Assembly: GCF_030272615.1 (NCBI RefSeq)
Contig: NC_081413.1
Location: forward strand, 441,651,038-441,715,037
DNA length: 64,000 bases
Source of the DNA: Cryptomeria japonica
Lineage: Eukaryota; Streptophyta; Pinopsida; Cupressales; Cupressaceae
Reading direction: 5' to 3'
Made by a program: the position numbers and the translations under genes. The notes under the pieces are model-generated. The model made no database searches. It was not told where the DNA came from and saw only the letters and a list, made by a program, of their open reading frames with translations. Below are positions 1-11,024 of the stretch, piece after piece; position 1 is the first letter of the stretch, and every line of letters starts with the position of its first letter.

Positions 1-768
1 ATGGAGGTTTTCACCGTTAGATGCGTCCTTTCTTTTTACTTTTTCCTGATCTAATGTTGCCAAGAAATGGTTTTCAACATTAGACCTGATATTGTTTTCT
101 TTATTTTCGCTTTTGCGACTAGGAGATTTGGCACCCACTTTACTGGAAGATGCATTGCTGAAACTCCTTGTGGAAGTTGTTGCGGGTTCGATTGCATTAA
201 GATATACAGATATGGCATAGTCATTTGGAAAAGTATCAATGGCAGTATGTCCTTCATTTTCCCATTCAATAAGTTTAGGGTGGATTAGAGGTAAGGGATC
301 ATCAGGTTGAGATATTTCGAGAGTATTTAGGGTCATGATTGAGTTATCAAATTTTTTGATATGTATGTCAATGTCTAGAATGGTACCCTCATCAGAATGA
401 CCTTGCCCAAGAAGTTCTTGATCATCCTCAATTAAGTCCAAGTCAACCGAATGTGATTCTAATTCAAGTGAACTAGTTCCTAATGTTTGTCCTACATACG
501 TGTGAACTACATCGACTCCTGCATCTTCTTTAAAGAAATTTTCTTTAGCTGATTCTTCAGAATGATAGGAATCCCATTCCCATTCGTCAGAATCTATCTC
601 ACTTACAACTTGCAATCTACAAATTTGTTCATATATCTTTTGATGCATTTCTTCTGTTTGTCTTGCTATATCTTTCCTTCTTTCATATTCAACTTCTTCT
701 GGACTGAGATTGAGTTCTGTCAACTTTACTATCAGCTCTCCTTGATTAGTACTAGGTTCATGCTTGTT
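1..768 (-). pseudogene. Gypsy-1 polyprotein, acidic spacer between G-patch and RT (partial)
   Basis: The reading frame of the G-patch region continues after a stop at 769 down to the window edge. The translation is rich in Glu, Asp and Ser, with a DSDEWEWDSYHSEES stretch near 560-605 and a segment LPLIHPKLIEWENEG near 250-300. Gypsy-2 has the counterparts EWEWGSD (near 25685) and LPLIHP, a stop, then LIDWDQQ (near 26080-26120), so this spacer is a conserved part of the family's pol polyprotein. Its function is unknown; no catalytic motif is visible. The segment is open apart from the stop that separates it from the preceding part, and its end lies outside the window. Confidence 0.7.
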
Positions 769-1686
769 TTAATTGAGAGTTAATGCTGCTTGGGAGGTAT
801 TATTGGTTTGTTTCTCTTGTTGATTTGAGGATTGTTTCTTTTGCCATTTCATGTTTGGCTGTGCTCGTTGCTTTGCAGATGCTTCTTCCCTTTCAATTGC
901 AAGTTGTTCTTGTCTGTTTTCATATTTTTCTTTTTGTTGGTTAGAAAATGTGTCTTCTGGTAGAGTAACTTGTCCATACCCTAAACTTGCTTTGTCTGTA
1001 GCTTGCTGATTATGAGGTTGGATAGGTTCTGAGATACCTTCTTTTATTTTTCCTATAGGACCTGTTCTAGTGTATCCCATCTTTTGAAGAATGCTGAATC
1101 CTTTTCCATATTTTTCTATAGGTATTCTGACATTGTTGACCTTTTGTTGAATTTCTTCATCTTTGTATAGCCACTGTATCACATCTTTGTCTTTTGTCTC
1201 CTCTGACAAGGTTCCAACATTAATGAATGCTCCATCAAATATCGGAAGATGTTTCACTATTGGTTGTTGTTTAGAGTTTGATGGTTTTCCAAAGGATTTA
1301 GGAGAGCGTGGTAATTGTGATATTGAGTATTCTCCATTTCCTTGATCTCTTAACTGCATTTGTTTTTCCATACTTGATAAAATAGAGGCAAATGATTGTT
1401 CTTTGGATTGTGTCTTCGAAGATGACGCCTCCCTGTTATGAGGAACAATGACTTCTTGAGCCATTTATAGATTGCTGCAATACTGGAATGGATTTGAATC
1501 TGCAGATATTGTGATTTCTTGTCCATCATAGGGAAATTTGACACACTGATGATAGGTTGATGGGACAACTTGCAAGTCATGTATCCATGGTCTCCCCAGA
1601 AGTATATTTCCAGAACTTGGCATGCTATGTTTTTCTGTAAAGGTCCCACTCTGATGGGTAGTATCACAATTCCCTTGGAGGAACAT
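769..1686 (-). pseudogene. Gypsy-1 polyprotein, protease C-terminal part and G-patch-like domain
   Basis: One frame with a stop at 1465. The first part has [11 protein letters not shown] (near 1585-1605), the usual C-terminal flap and helix region of Tat-type proteases. The second part (1464-769, 231 codons) has a G-patch-like motif, KYGKGFSILQKMGY followed by GPIGKIKEGISEPIQP (near 1020-1120), with the regular spacing of glycines of that RNA-binding domain. It is followed by a Gln/Lys/Glu-rich tail. G-patches next to proteases are known in some retroviruses and plant retroelements and are thought to bind nucleic acid. The segment is one frame off from the protease core upstream, so a frameshift near 1600-1610 is needed to join them. 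Confidence 0.8.
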
Positions 1687-2210
1687 TCTTCTTCGTCACA
1701 GGCTTTTATGGTGATCTTTTTGCGGGGATCAACTACATCTTCAGAATATCCTAAGGGACGAACAAGATTCAATGAACAAATATTTAGGCCAGCTCCACCA
1801 TCTATTAGAACATGTTTAACTCGTGTTTTGTGAATGAGGACTTCAATATGCAAAGGAGCGTTGTGGGGATGTTGCAAGGACATGTCATCTTCTTCGGTAA
1901 ATGATAAGCAGTGAGGAGTTGTGAGGTGTCCCACCATGGTTTGGAATTGATCAATATTAAGATCTTTGGACACTGTGGTATCTACTAATGCTCGTTCAAG
2001 AATTTCTATGTGTGCAGGTGAAAGCTTTAATACTTCTAAGATGGATATTTGTGCGGGTGTTTTTTGTAATTGATCCACTAGATTATATTGTTTGGTAGTG
2101 CATGACGTGTTTGTTGTAGGACCCGACAAAACCACTTTGGCTTTGCTTCGTGTGATAACATGAGCAGGTTCATGATGTTGTTTCTCTTTAACCACGATTA
2201 CATTTACCAC
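1600..2210 (-). pseudogene. Gypsy-1 polyprotein, linker and retropepsin-like aspartic protease
   Basis: The frame starting near 2210 has VITRSKAKVVLSG, then YNLVDQLQKTPAQISILEVL, the standard linker ahead of the protease in plant Tat polyproteins. It then has VLIDGGAGLNICSLNLVRPL (near 1765-1820), where DGG stands at the catalytic DTG/DSG position, a variant common in this branch. The role is cleavage of the polyprotein in the virus-like particle. The frame is open to about 1605 and then shifts. The region 2211-2263 between this part and the nucleocapsid part contains stops. Confidence 0.85.
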
Positions 2211-2263
2211 ATTGTCATATGCATGAGCATAGTTTACCTTTGCTTTACCTTTACCGTTCTGCC

Positions 2264-2824
2264 CTATTGATATTCACCCTTCTCATAATTAGGAAGTGGA
2301 GTTTTGAAAGCTGTGTGAGATTCATTTGTTGTATGTCCATCCACAGTTATTATTCCATTATCAATCAAATCTTGGATGACATGTTTTAATCGTTGACAAG
2401 CATCTGTTTGGTGTCCTTTGTTTCGATGGAAATCACAATAATGGTTGTCATTCCACCAAGCAGGTTTTACCTTGGGTTCAAAGTTTCTTTCTTCTGGTAA
2501 CGTAATCAATTTGTTTGTGATGAGTGTTTTTAATGTGGACCCAAGGGGCTCACCAATGTTTGTAAATTGTCTTCGAAAGAAGTTTTTGATAGTTGCTTTT
2601 TGGTGATTGTTGTTTTGTTGAGCTACTGCTGAGTGATTGGATAAATTAAAAACCGATTGCTTTGGTTTTACATTGTTGTTATCCACTATCCCATCATTGA
2701 TGACATTACAATTTCTATTCCAAAATTTTGGTTTATCATTGTGATTATTGTTGTTAGTGTTGTTAGGAGGGTGAACTCCTTCTTTGAATATTTTCAACTC
2801 ACCTTTCTTTATCAAGGCTTCCTC
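2264..2824 (-). pseudogene. Gypsy-1 gag, C-terminal nucleocapsid-like part
   Basis: Minus-strand open frame that continues gag after the 4.3 kb insertion. It is Asn-rich (near 2680-2770) and ends with YCDFHRNKGHQTDACQRL (near 2385-2440), a zinc-knuckle-like C-x2-H-x4-H-x4-C arrangement typical of plant Ty3/gypsy Gag, followed by IQDLIDNGII. It would bind genomic RNA in the particle. The codons next to the insertion (2816-2824) match in phase with gag codons on the other side (7162 onwards), so these were one gene. Its last codons lead to a stop at 2264. Confidence 0.82.
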
Positions 2825-5692
2825 TATGAGGCCCCACCCTGACTCAGTCTGACATTTTAGTGGTTTTTATGATGAGACTATTTTGGATGCTTTATTTTTA
2901 TGCATTATGGATTTAGAACTTATATGATTCCATGATTTGGATAACATTGCTATATGTTGATGCTTTATTTTATGCTTTATGATATACAACACTACATGAT
3001 TTTTGAATAGGATGAATTTGTGGTGATAAATGTCGTTATTGAATTTGCAGGACTTTACTATGATGATAGAAATATGATGTATGCTTTATGTGTGGATCAA
3101 AATTATGAGAATTAGGATAAATTGCTTATGTGAAATTGCTTGGATATAAGATGTATTAAATTGTTCAGATGTAAATTGTATGCAAGTGATGATGTGTATT
3201 ATTATTCTTGTGATTTATATTATATGAGGTTATTTGAAGTTACTAATGTGTAATTGAGATGCGCAGGAAGTTATCCATGTGACCATGGAAATATTATGGA
3301 GAACCAAACCTAGACCTATGTATGTTCGTAAGACTAGGGTTTGTCTATTTGGAGAGACAACACCCCGTTTGTGTCGTATTTTATTCATAATAGTAAATGA
3401 TGCATGTGTGTTAAGTGTTATTTAATTGATTTATGTAAATCCCACAAGAGACACGATTTCATGTATAATTTTGTAAAAGTATTTTCTTTGTGTCACTTGA
3501 CACGTGTGGATTTATGTTTGAATTTTTAAATTTGTCTCTTGGTGGGAATTGTTTAACTATAGCTTTTTCAATTAATGTAATGAGATTCCATAAATGCCTT
3601 GGATAAAGAATCTTTGGGATGGTCAACATAGGTTTGACCCGAAAATAAACTTCAGAGGGGTTAAAAAAGGGTTAAATGGACACCTAGGGGTAGTTTAATA
3701 GGGTTTCCTAAAGCCCATAATGTATACCTAAGGGTTAGGGGTAATTTTAGGCAAGTTTCTACTCCCATGTGACCTTTTAGACACCCTAAAAAGTGACTTT
3801 TCTAAGTTGTGCGAAAATTGAAATTAGAAGACTTGAACTAAGTTGTAAACCTTCCTTTTCGAATGAGAGTTCCCTTTCCCATTCTACCTTACCTTCCTTT
3901 TTAGTTTTTAGAAACTGGAGAGAACTCTCACAATGGGCTTCTTAAGCAAGAATTAGAAAATTAGTGGGTAATCACCCACTCTCCATTTTTGGAGACAAAA
4001 GAATTTTGAAAAGAAAAAGACTAATTTTGGTTTGAGAATTTTGGCTAAGGGTAGAAAGAGAAGATCTGTGGAATTGGGCTACTCATCCTCAACAAAACTA
4101 GCATACCTTTGGGCAGTTTAAGGTTGGTTTTATTTTTCTTATAATGATTTCTTATTGCATGTGCTTTGAAAGAAATGTTTGTGTAAAAGACTAGTTTTCG
4201 TGCATGTATTTCTTGGAAATTTATTTGGTGTTTTGTGTTTATGCAATGTATGTGTTTTGGGAGTAGTCAAGACCTCCTACTCTTGGGAGAGAGGAGGATC
4301 TTGTGGGTGATAGAAGTGACAGCCCTCGAGTGAGAGGCTCTCGTTATGAGAGTGATCACAAGGGATTTTATGTGACCCTTGCTGCATGGCTTGTTTATGC
4401 ATTGGGGGTCATAAGGAGGGAAATAAGATATGAATGCCTTGGGGGGCATAAGGAATATGGGGTTGTTATACTTGATGTACTTGGTTTGCCATGAGGTGGC
4501 TATATGTTTTCCATACTTGCAGTCTCCTCAGGGTACTTGGTCCACTACCACCCTTAAAAAGGACATCACAATGAGTGGTGTAGTGTAGCCTGGGTTGGGA
4601 TTGTGTTTGAGTTTGTGTGTTTTCTGTGTTTTATGTTTGCATGTTTGTTACCTGTCTAGGGCTTGGTTCTCCGAGCTCAGGGGTGGCTACTAGTTAGCCT
4701 AGGCTGAGAGGTGAGCTCTCCATGGTCATAGTTTTGATTTAATTGCAGGTTGTTAGAAGGAAATAGTAGGACAAGTAGATGTGGCTGGATTTAGTTGTTG
4801 CAGAAAAATGATGTAAATGTAATTTATGTTCTTTGAAAGTCCTCACTTGATTGAAAGGAGAGACCTATTTGTAAAGTGACTATAAGGTCTTGTGACTAAG
4901 TTTAAAATTTTGTAATAATTATTCATGCAATATTGCAGAAAAGAAAGAAGTATCTTTGGTTTAGTTTGCTAAATTTCTGGAAATTAACAATATTGTGTTT
5001 TAGGATATTTTGATAAGAAAAAGATTTATTTATTCCTTTTATGCATTTAAACTCCAATATTAGGAAAGAAATGAATTTGATTTGCATGCATGTAGGGGGC
5101 TGAAAATAAAAGCTTTTAGATCAATCCAGGAAAATGTAAAAATCATTTATTTAATTCTGTGAATTTATTTTATCTGTGATTGCATTTTTTTTTATTTGCA
5201 GAAATTAAGAACAAAGATTTTATAAGCCATCTCTAAGGTTTCTAGATTAATAAATTATAGCTATATTTAGTTGCTATTAAATTTATTAAAATTTGCCATT
5301 TAAATAGTTGTTGTAGAACTTGCAAAGTCTGTCAATTTATTTATTGTAGAAAAATGAAAATCATAATCTATTATAGGTTTATTTAAATAAAATCTAGATT
5401 TGTTAGTTGCTGGTAAATTTATTAAATTTAGTCATTTATATAGTTGAAATTTGGATTAACTAAATACTGACATTATTTATATGCAGAAAATAACACCTAT
5501 AGTAAATAGTCTAATTTCTTTACTTTTGCTATAAGTGTATCAGAAATTTATAAATCTATCTATTTAATCTTTACATCTAGGATATTTATGGGAGGAAATA
5601 AATCAAAAGAAAACAAAATAATATTTTAGTATTCTGTTCGAATACATACCTAGAATCAGAATGCTATGGTTTATTCCTTACATAATTTCTAT

Positions 5693-5858
5693 TATATAAA
5701 ATATATATTTATATAAATATATAATTATATACATGCAAGTTACCTGTATATACTTATATATATATAAAATATATATTTATATAAATTCCCACACAAAAAT
5801 GAATATTAATGTGCCTATATACATAAAGATGCATGTATATATATAAATATATATATAC

Positions 5859-5907
<49 letters not shown>

Positions 5908-5928
5908 CATATATATATATATATACAT

Positions 5929-5967
<39 letters not shown>

Positions 5968-5970
5968 AAC
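5693..5970. repeat. TA/CATA/CA microsatellite
   Basis: Long runs of alternating TA, with CATA and CA units, inside the 4.3 kb LTR. Short ORFs reading Tyr/Ile/Cys/Val repeats on both strands here are by-products of the repeat. Confidence 0.95.
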
Positions 5971-6046
5971 TAAAACAAATTTTTTTTTGCATGGGGGTGG
6001 GGTTTAGAACCCCCGCGGGGCCTCGGCCGCGCAAGGCGCACAGTCC

Positions 6047-6225
6047 TTGTGCGGGCCGTGACTCCCACAAAGGCCGCAACCTTTGTGCGGGCTGTGACCC
6101 TCACAGGAGGCGGCGACACCCTGTGCGGGCTGAGCTCCGCGCAGTGGGCCGTGCCACTGTGTGGGCCGCGACTCACACAGCGACCAAGGCCAATGTGTGG
6201 GCTGCGACCCCCACAGTGGGGCACC
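6047..6225. repeat. GC-rich degenerate 36-bp tandem repeat, about five units
   Basis: Five consecutive units begin with TGTGCGGGC or TGTGTGGGC followed by YG and end in CCACA-type sequence, at a spacing of about 36 bp (near 6047, 6083, 6122, 6158, 6194). A looser sixth copy may precede them at about 6015. The block is CpG-rich and very different in composition from the AT-rich LTR around it. The open frames across it on both strands follow from the composition and period (a multiple of three), not from coding. Confidence 0.75.
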
Positions 6226-6343
6226 CCACTGGTGGAGCTTCGTGCACCACCGCGCCAACATCCCCAACAAATGCCGCCAGCTGCCATGGTTGCCGCCAGG
6301 TCTCCCAAATTTGGCCCTGCATGATATCTCAAGAAAAAAAAAA

Positions 6344-6353
6344 TATTATAAAA
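6344..6353 (+). promoter_or_regulatory. Possible TATA box of the 4.3 kb LTR
   Basis: TATTATAAAA lies just downstream of the GC-rich block and about 810 bp before the right end of the LTR, a plausible place for the U3/R boundary if the LTR is in plus orientation. No transcript evidence. Confidence 0.35.
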
Positions 6354-7161
6354 CCCTAGCCCGGGTAGGGCTAGGGTAATAGTAATAGATATGATAAAAT
6401 TTATAATTTAAGGGTATTTTATAATGCAAAATCCCTAGTTAGTGTTTGCATGATTTTTGTTTCTTTTATAAAGTTGGAAAAAAATTGTTATAGTAATTTA
6501 ATATCTATATTTATAAATGTAATTATATATAAATATAAATATTTAAATACACATATATGAAAATATAATTAGAAAGTTGTAGTTAAAGATTAAAACATAT
6601 CTTTAGATTTTAATATTTATTTAGTGTAGTAGATTCTTTTTAGAGTATATAAAATCAAGTGGGCAAACATTATTTTTTTTAAGTCAACCTAAGGGTATTT
6701 CTTTAAAAAAAAAAAAAAGGGGTTGAGATTTAGTTAACATACTTGGATATAGGTTTTTGGAATTAAATCTTATAGGACGTTTTTTCGTCATGGGCTTAAT
6801 TGTACCTTAGTTAATTTAATTTGAGCACATTTTAATTATGGATTAAAATGGATGCTAGGAGAATAATCTTTAATTAACTTTCTAAAATCAATTAATGGCT
6901 GTCTGTGATTAATTTTGCCTGTGCCAATTAATTATCTGAATTAGTTGATTTATTAAATTCGAATAGACCATAAAACTATTCACTTAGAATTCCACATTTA
7001 ATTTTATTTGATTTTGAATATTTGAGCTAGTAGATAAATTGAATCTAAACATAGTTAAGACAAAACATGTTGTAGCATTTTATATTTGTCGATTTAATGT
7101 TTTTAGAAGTTAAGTTAAATTTTTTTTTATCCCGATCTTGCCCTAAATTTTGGGCACGACA

Positions 7162-8301
7162 TCCTCCATTCTGATTCCATTATCAATCATTTTTGCAAAA
7201 CTTTGATTTCCTTGCATTTTTAAGCAATAACTCATTTAAGTTGTCGATAAATATGTCCATTTTTTCATACTCCGACACTGTACGAGGATATCTCGAAGCT
7301 AACCGCCTCCATCGTTGTAAGAATGTCATGAAGGGTTCTCCGCTTTTTTGTTTTGTGTTACATAGGTCTAGCATGGTGACTTCATGCTGTATGTTGTAGG
7401 AATATTGGGATACAAACTTATCCACCAACTCTGAAAATGATCTGATTCCTAGTCGAAGTTTGGAGAACCATTCCATAGCTAATCCAGTTAAGCTTTTTGG
7501 AAATAGTCTCATTAAGTATGTATCTTCATGTGCAAACTCCATGCTCATTGTGCAAAATTCTCTTATATGATCTTGAGGGTCAGTGCTTCCATCATATTTT
7601 TCGTACCTCAGAGTCTCAAAACCTACAGGAAATGGTATCATGTTGAGGTTTCTGTCGAACGGATATGGACATAATTCTTGAAGCGAGTATCGTCTAACAT
7701 TTCCTCTTTGCATATCTTGAATTTGTGTTTGCAATGTTTGTAGTTGTTGTGTGAGAGTCATGATAGGATTATCAACATGATTTGTTCTAGCATAACCCTA
7801 ATTTTGCATTCTAGGAGGATCTCGATCTCTTCTTGGTTCATCTCTGGTCCTTCTTGTATCCTCATTAGATTGAATGTTATTCAGAATTTCTACTTCCTCT
7901 CTGTTGAGGATGTAAGTTTCCTCATTGTTTCTGGTGTTGCTAGGAATTGACGTGTTATTAATTTTGAGACCAAAGATGTCCTCATATTGTTCGTTATTAG
8001 GAGGAGGATCACTTTTCTTTTGTGTCAATTTGTTTACATCAAAATCTTGGGGGAGTGTAGCACTAGATTTGGCTAACATTAGGAAATATTTTTCTTTTTC
8101 TCCCTCCAATATTTTCTGCATAAATTTTTTGAATTGAGGATCTTTTTTGATGTCTCTGACATGTTGTTCTGTTATTTTCTCTTCAACTTGTATTTCATCT
8201 TCGTGTTCTATGTTTCTATAGTCTTTAGTTATTTCAAACGTTTCAATTTCTGTTTCTGCAATCTTTCATCTCTGAGCCCTGGTTAGAATGGGCATACACA
8301 T
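7162..8301 (-). pseudogene. Gypsy-1 gag, capsid part
   Basis: The likely start is the ATG at 8301 (MCMPILTRAQR), followed after 11 codons by a TGA and then a long frame through EIQVEEKITEQHVRDIKKD, a second stop at 7798, and the capsid-type domain at about 7761-7183. That domain reads PFPVGFETLRYEKYDGSTDP, then HIREFCTMSMEF, AMEWFSKLRLGIRSFSELV and FMTFLQRWRRLASRYP, the usual order of the plant retrotransposon gag family. Near 7190 the frame shifts by one, after which the reading continues to the insertion at 7161. Gag would form the virus-like particle. Two nonsense codons, a frameshift and the 4.3 kb insertion make it non-functional. Confidence 0.88.
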
Positions 8302-8807
8302 GTTTTAAATGTTTTTCAAGGTTTAAATCTTGAGAAATGTGTCATTATAAGTGATGAATTGTTGAGGTGAAAGTTGTGGATGTATAGATACAAAATGATC
8401 TTTTCAAGTATTTGCTTGTTTGCAAGTTTTTCGATCTTAGTTTTGGAGTGCAGATTTTGTGATTTTTGATATGACCAAGTTCAATAGGAACGATATATCC
8501 TATGATAGAGAACGAGGTTATTTTGATCAAGCATTGCAGTTTTGTGATTAAAGGATGACAGATCCTGATGTGAAACTATGTTTGAATGATCAGTTTATCA
8601 AAGACAATGTGTTGTTGCACTTTGAGGTGTCTGATCTTTAACTTGTTTGAGGTGAATACTTGAGACTTTTGTGTGTCTTATTCTTGAATCTGTTTTTGAC
8701 AGAAGATAACCTGATTGAATGACCCAACAAGATGACCTACTCTCTATGTTTGACTGTTTGAGAAATGGGTTGTTTTTGTTTTCTGATTTTGATGTATTTT
8801 ACCAAAA

Positions 8808-9600
8808 ACGCTGACAAAATGACCAGGAACTCTACTGTATTGACCAGAAACGCTATTGTTTAGACCAGGAACTTTGCTATTTGGACTAGAAACACTGTTG
8901 TTTGGACCAGAAACTCTAACAGACTTACCAAAAGTGCTACTATACTGACTAGAAACACTGACATACAGACCAACAATGCTGACTGACAGACCAGGAACTC
9001 TGTTCTACAATACAGTGACTCTAAAGTTCAAATAATGATATGTAGGTTTAGCAAATTGAGTGTTTGAACTTAGGAGATTATGATTTTGACCCAACTCTAT
9101 GAATTTCAGACTTAGAAAATGGATGTTTAGACCTAATAAGTAATGACTGGGAGATCTAATGCCGCAACATGAGTTATTTGACGTGCAACTTACAAGATTT
9201 GTTGATTAAACCAAGGGACCTGACCTTTAGACCAAAAGAGCTACTGTTTAGACCAGGAACACTGAGAAACTGACTGAAAACTCTGTTGTTTAAACTAGGA
9301 ACTTTGACAGACAGACCAAGAATTCTAATGTATAGACTGAGAACTCTGCTATTTAGACCAGAAACACTGCTATTTAGACCAGAAACTCTAATATGCTCAA
9401 CCTTTGAGAGTTAATGTTGAAATAATGAGAAATTTGACATTAACACCAAGATAGCTGACATTTGGATTGAAAATGCGATTGTTTGGACCGAAGGTGCGAC
9501 TATTTAGACTGAAAGAGCTAATGTTTGAGCTGCAAATGCGACTGTTTGGACCGTAGATGTGATTGTTTAGACTAAAAGAGAAAATCTGATGTAAAACTTG
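8808..9600. repeat. Degenerate 21-bp tandem repeat, block 1
   Basis: On the plus strand, units such as GACCAGAAACACTGCTATTTA repeat with a period of about 21 bp, around a conserved core ACCAG(A/G)AAC(A/T)CTG. Variation is high towards 9450-9600, where the core becomes GACCGAAGGTGCGACTGTTT-like. Lies in the Gypsy-1 leader. Confidence 0.8.
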
Positions 9601-10584
9601 TGAATTTGACAGTTTGAAGTTTGAGTTTTCAATGTTTGTTGTATTTCAATGGATGAGATCTTGACCTGACTTATAAACACAGAAATCAGATTGGATTTTT
9701 ATCCCAAAGGTTTTGAACAATTAAAAACACATCAATCAGTCTATCCTAAGGAGATTGGCTGAGAATGAAAACCTTTGCTTGCTGACTTAGGTACACACCC
9801 AATAGCTAATCAGAATATGACCGCTGAGTCTCACACAATGGATTCTCAATGCCGTATTATCCGACTCCAAACGCTAATGGGGGCACGATATGGCAAGTGT
9901 CTTGGGAGAGTTACTATCTCTATTGCACGAAGATTATCACCCTTTCGGAGGTGAATCAGGTAGCTTCTAATTTACTTGGAACTAGTAAGGGGTCCATTTG
10001 GTGTGTCGGGGTATAAACTCAATTAAGAGGTCTCCCAGCCTTGAAAACCAAGTTTTGATATACTCGAAGGTACAGAGGAGAACTTTTCCCAAGCACTGCC
10101 GTTGCTTTGATTTTCATCAAAAACACATTTATTTTATAGTGGGTTGGAGTACTTGGCGTTAGCCATTCCCACTTAGGTCATTCCCCTCTCACTGGCCTTA
10201 AGGGCTAAGAGTTAATAACTCCTGGGGAGGGCAAGCCTACTAAAGAAATGCACTATTGAAAGCAAAGGACAAGTCTGGTTTTCTGATCACCTAAGAAAGG
10301 TGAGAGCATACTCGCCTATCATCAAAACACATAAGACATCTTTGTTCATTTCCATTGTAATTAGTCTATGTGCCTAATTTAACAAATATAAGTGCAAAAT
10401 CCCACGGCTGTAAACAAAGTTAGTAGTTTATATTGCATTCTTTGGTGATGAAATAGTTTATAACTTCGATCTTTCACAACAAAATAAGTACCTACAAAAC
10501 TAGCAATCTGCAAATTAGGTTCGGGAAAATGACAGTCCAGAAGCAGAAATGAGGAATGCAACATACAATATTTGCAAAATTATT

Positions 10585-10920
10585 AAAAAACTGAAAACGC
10601 CATCATATATGCCAAGAACGCTGCTCTGCACACTAGAAATGCTACTCTGCACACTAGAAATGCTACTCTGCAAACCAGAAACGTTGTTCTGCAAACCAGA
10701 AACGTTGTTCTACAAACCAGAAACACCATTAAACTGAATGAAAACACTAACAAATTTGCCAAAAATGCCACCATACATACCAAAAATGCTAAAGTAAAGG
10801 CTGAAAGCACTAAAGTACAAAAAAGTAGAAAAAAAGAGTTGAGAAGTCTCCTAAAAATGTCATTTGAGGTGTCGGAACGCCACAATAGATACCAAGAATG
10901 CGATTCAGAAACCCAAGAGA
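10585..10920. repeat. Degenerate 21-bp tandem repeat, block 2
   Basis: Second block of the same 21-bp family, for example AAACCAGAAACGTTGTTCTGC in successive copies at about 10670-10730. Flanking units decay to ACCAAAAATGC forms. The ORFs seen on both strands here follow the period (a multiple of three) and are not thought to code. Confidence 0.78.
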
Positions 10921-11002
10921 GCCATCTGCACTCCGAAAGAGCTAATTAACCTGTCAATGAAATTTCCTACAAGCAAACTTGTTAAAGATCAAAGGGGCTC
11001 GA

Positions 11003-11019
11003 CCCCATGGTGGGCACCA
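11003..11019 (-). other. Gypsy-1 primer-binding site
   Basis: Read on the minus strand, TGGTGCCCACCATGGGG starts with the expected TGG and lies five bases after the LTR end at 11025. It is not the initiator-Met site used by the copia elements in this window. The tRNA used cannot be named from the sequence. Confidence 0.7.
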
Positions 11020-11024
11020 ATTAA

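Larger units (their letters stand above)
2825..7161 (+). mobile_element. 4.3 kb solo LTR inside Gypsy-1 gag, TSD TCCTC
   Basis: The insertion is bounded by perfect 5-bp repeats TCCTC at 2820-2824 and 7162-7166, and the gag frame resumes on each side. The ends are a short imperfect inverted repeat: TATGAGGCCCC at the left (TG decayed to TA) and GGGCACGACA at the right. No retroviral ORF is present, so this is best read as a solo LTR left by LTR-LTR recombination. It is very long for an LTR, but within the range known for some plant gypsy elements. A TATA-like site at 6344 suggests plus orientation. AT-rich throughout except for the GC-rich block near 6000-6300. A non-LTR explanation (another TE with 5-bp TSD) cannot be excluded. 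Confidence 0.75.
8302..11002 (-). other. Gypsy-1 untranslated leader between primer site and gag
   Basis: About 2.7 kb without a convincing ORF. It contains two blocks of degenerate 21-bp repeats (about 8808-9600 and 10585-10920) separated by unique sequence (about 9600-10580). Long leaders, sometimes with an extra ORF, are known in Tat elements such as Ogre; no such ORF is readable here. Confidence 0.65.

Noticed and set aside
5754-6079. ORFs of 60-100 codons across the TA/CA repeat
   Set aside because: Translations are simple Tyr/Ile/Cys/Val repeats from the microsatellite; no coding signal.
5970-6379. Overlapping ORFs on both strands with Cys/Gly/Arg/Pro-rich proteins
   Set aside because: They follow from the GC-rich 36-bp tandem repeat, whose period is a multiple of three; open in several frames at once.
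8808-9600. CRISPR-like regular repeats
   Set aside because: The 21-bp units are contiguous and degenerate, with no spacers, in a eukaryotic retrotransposon leader.
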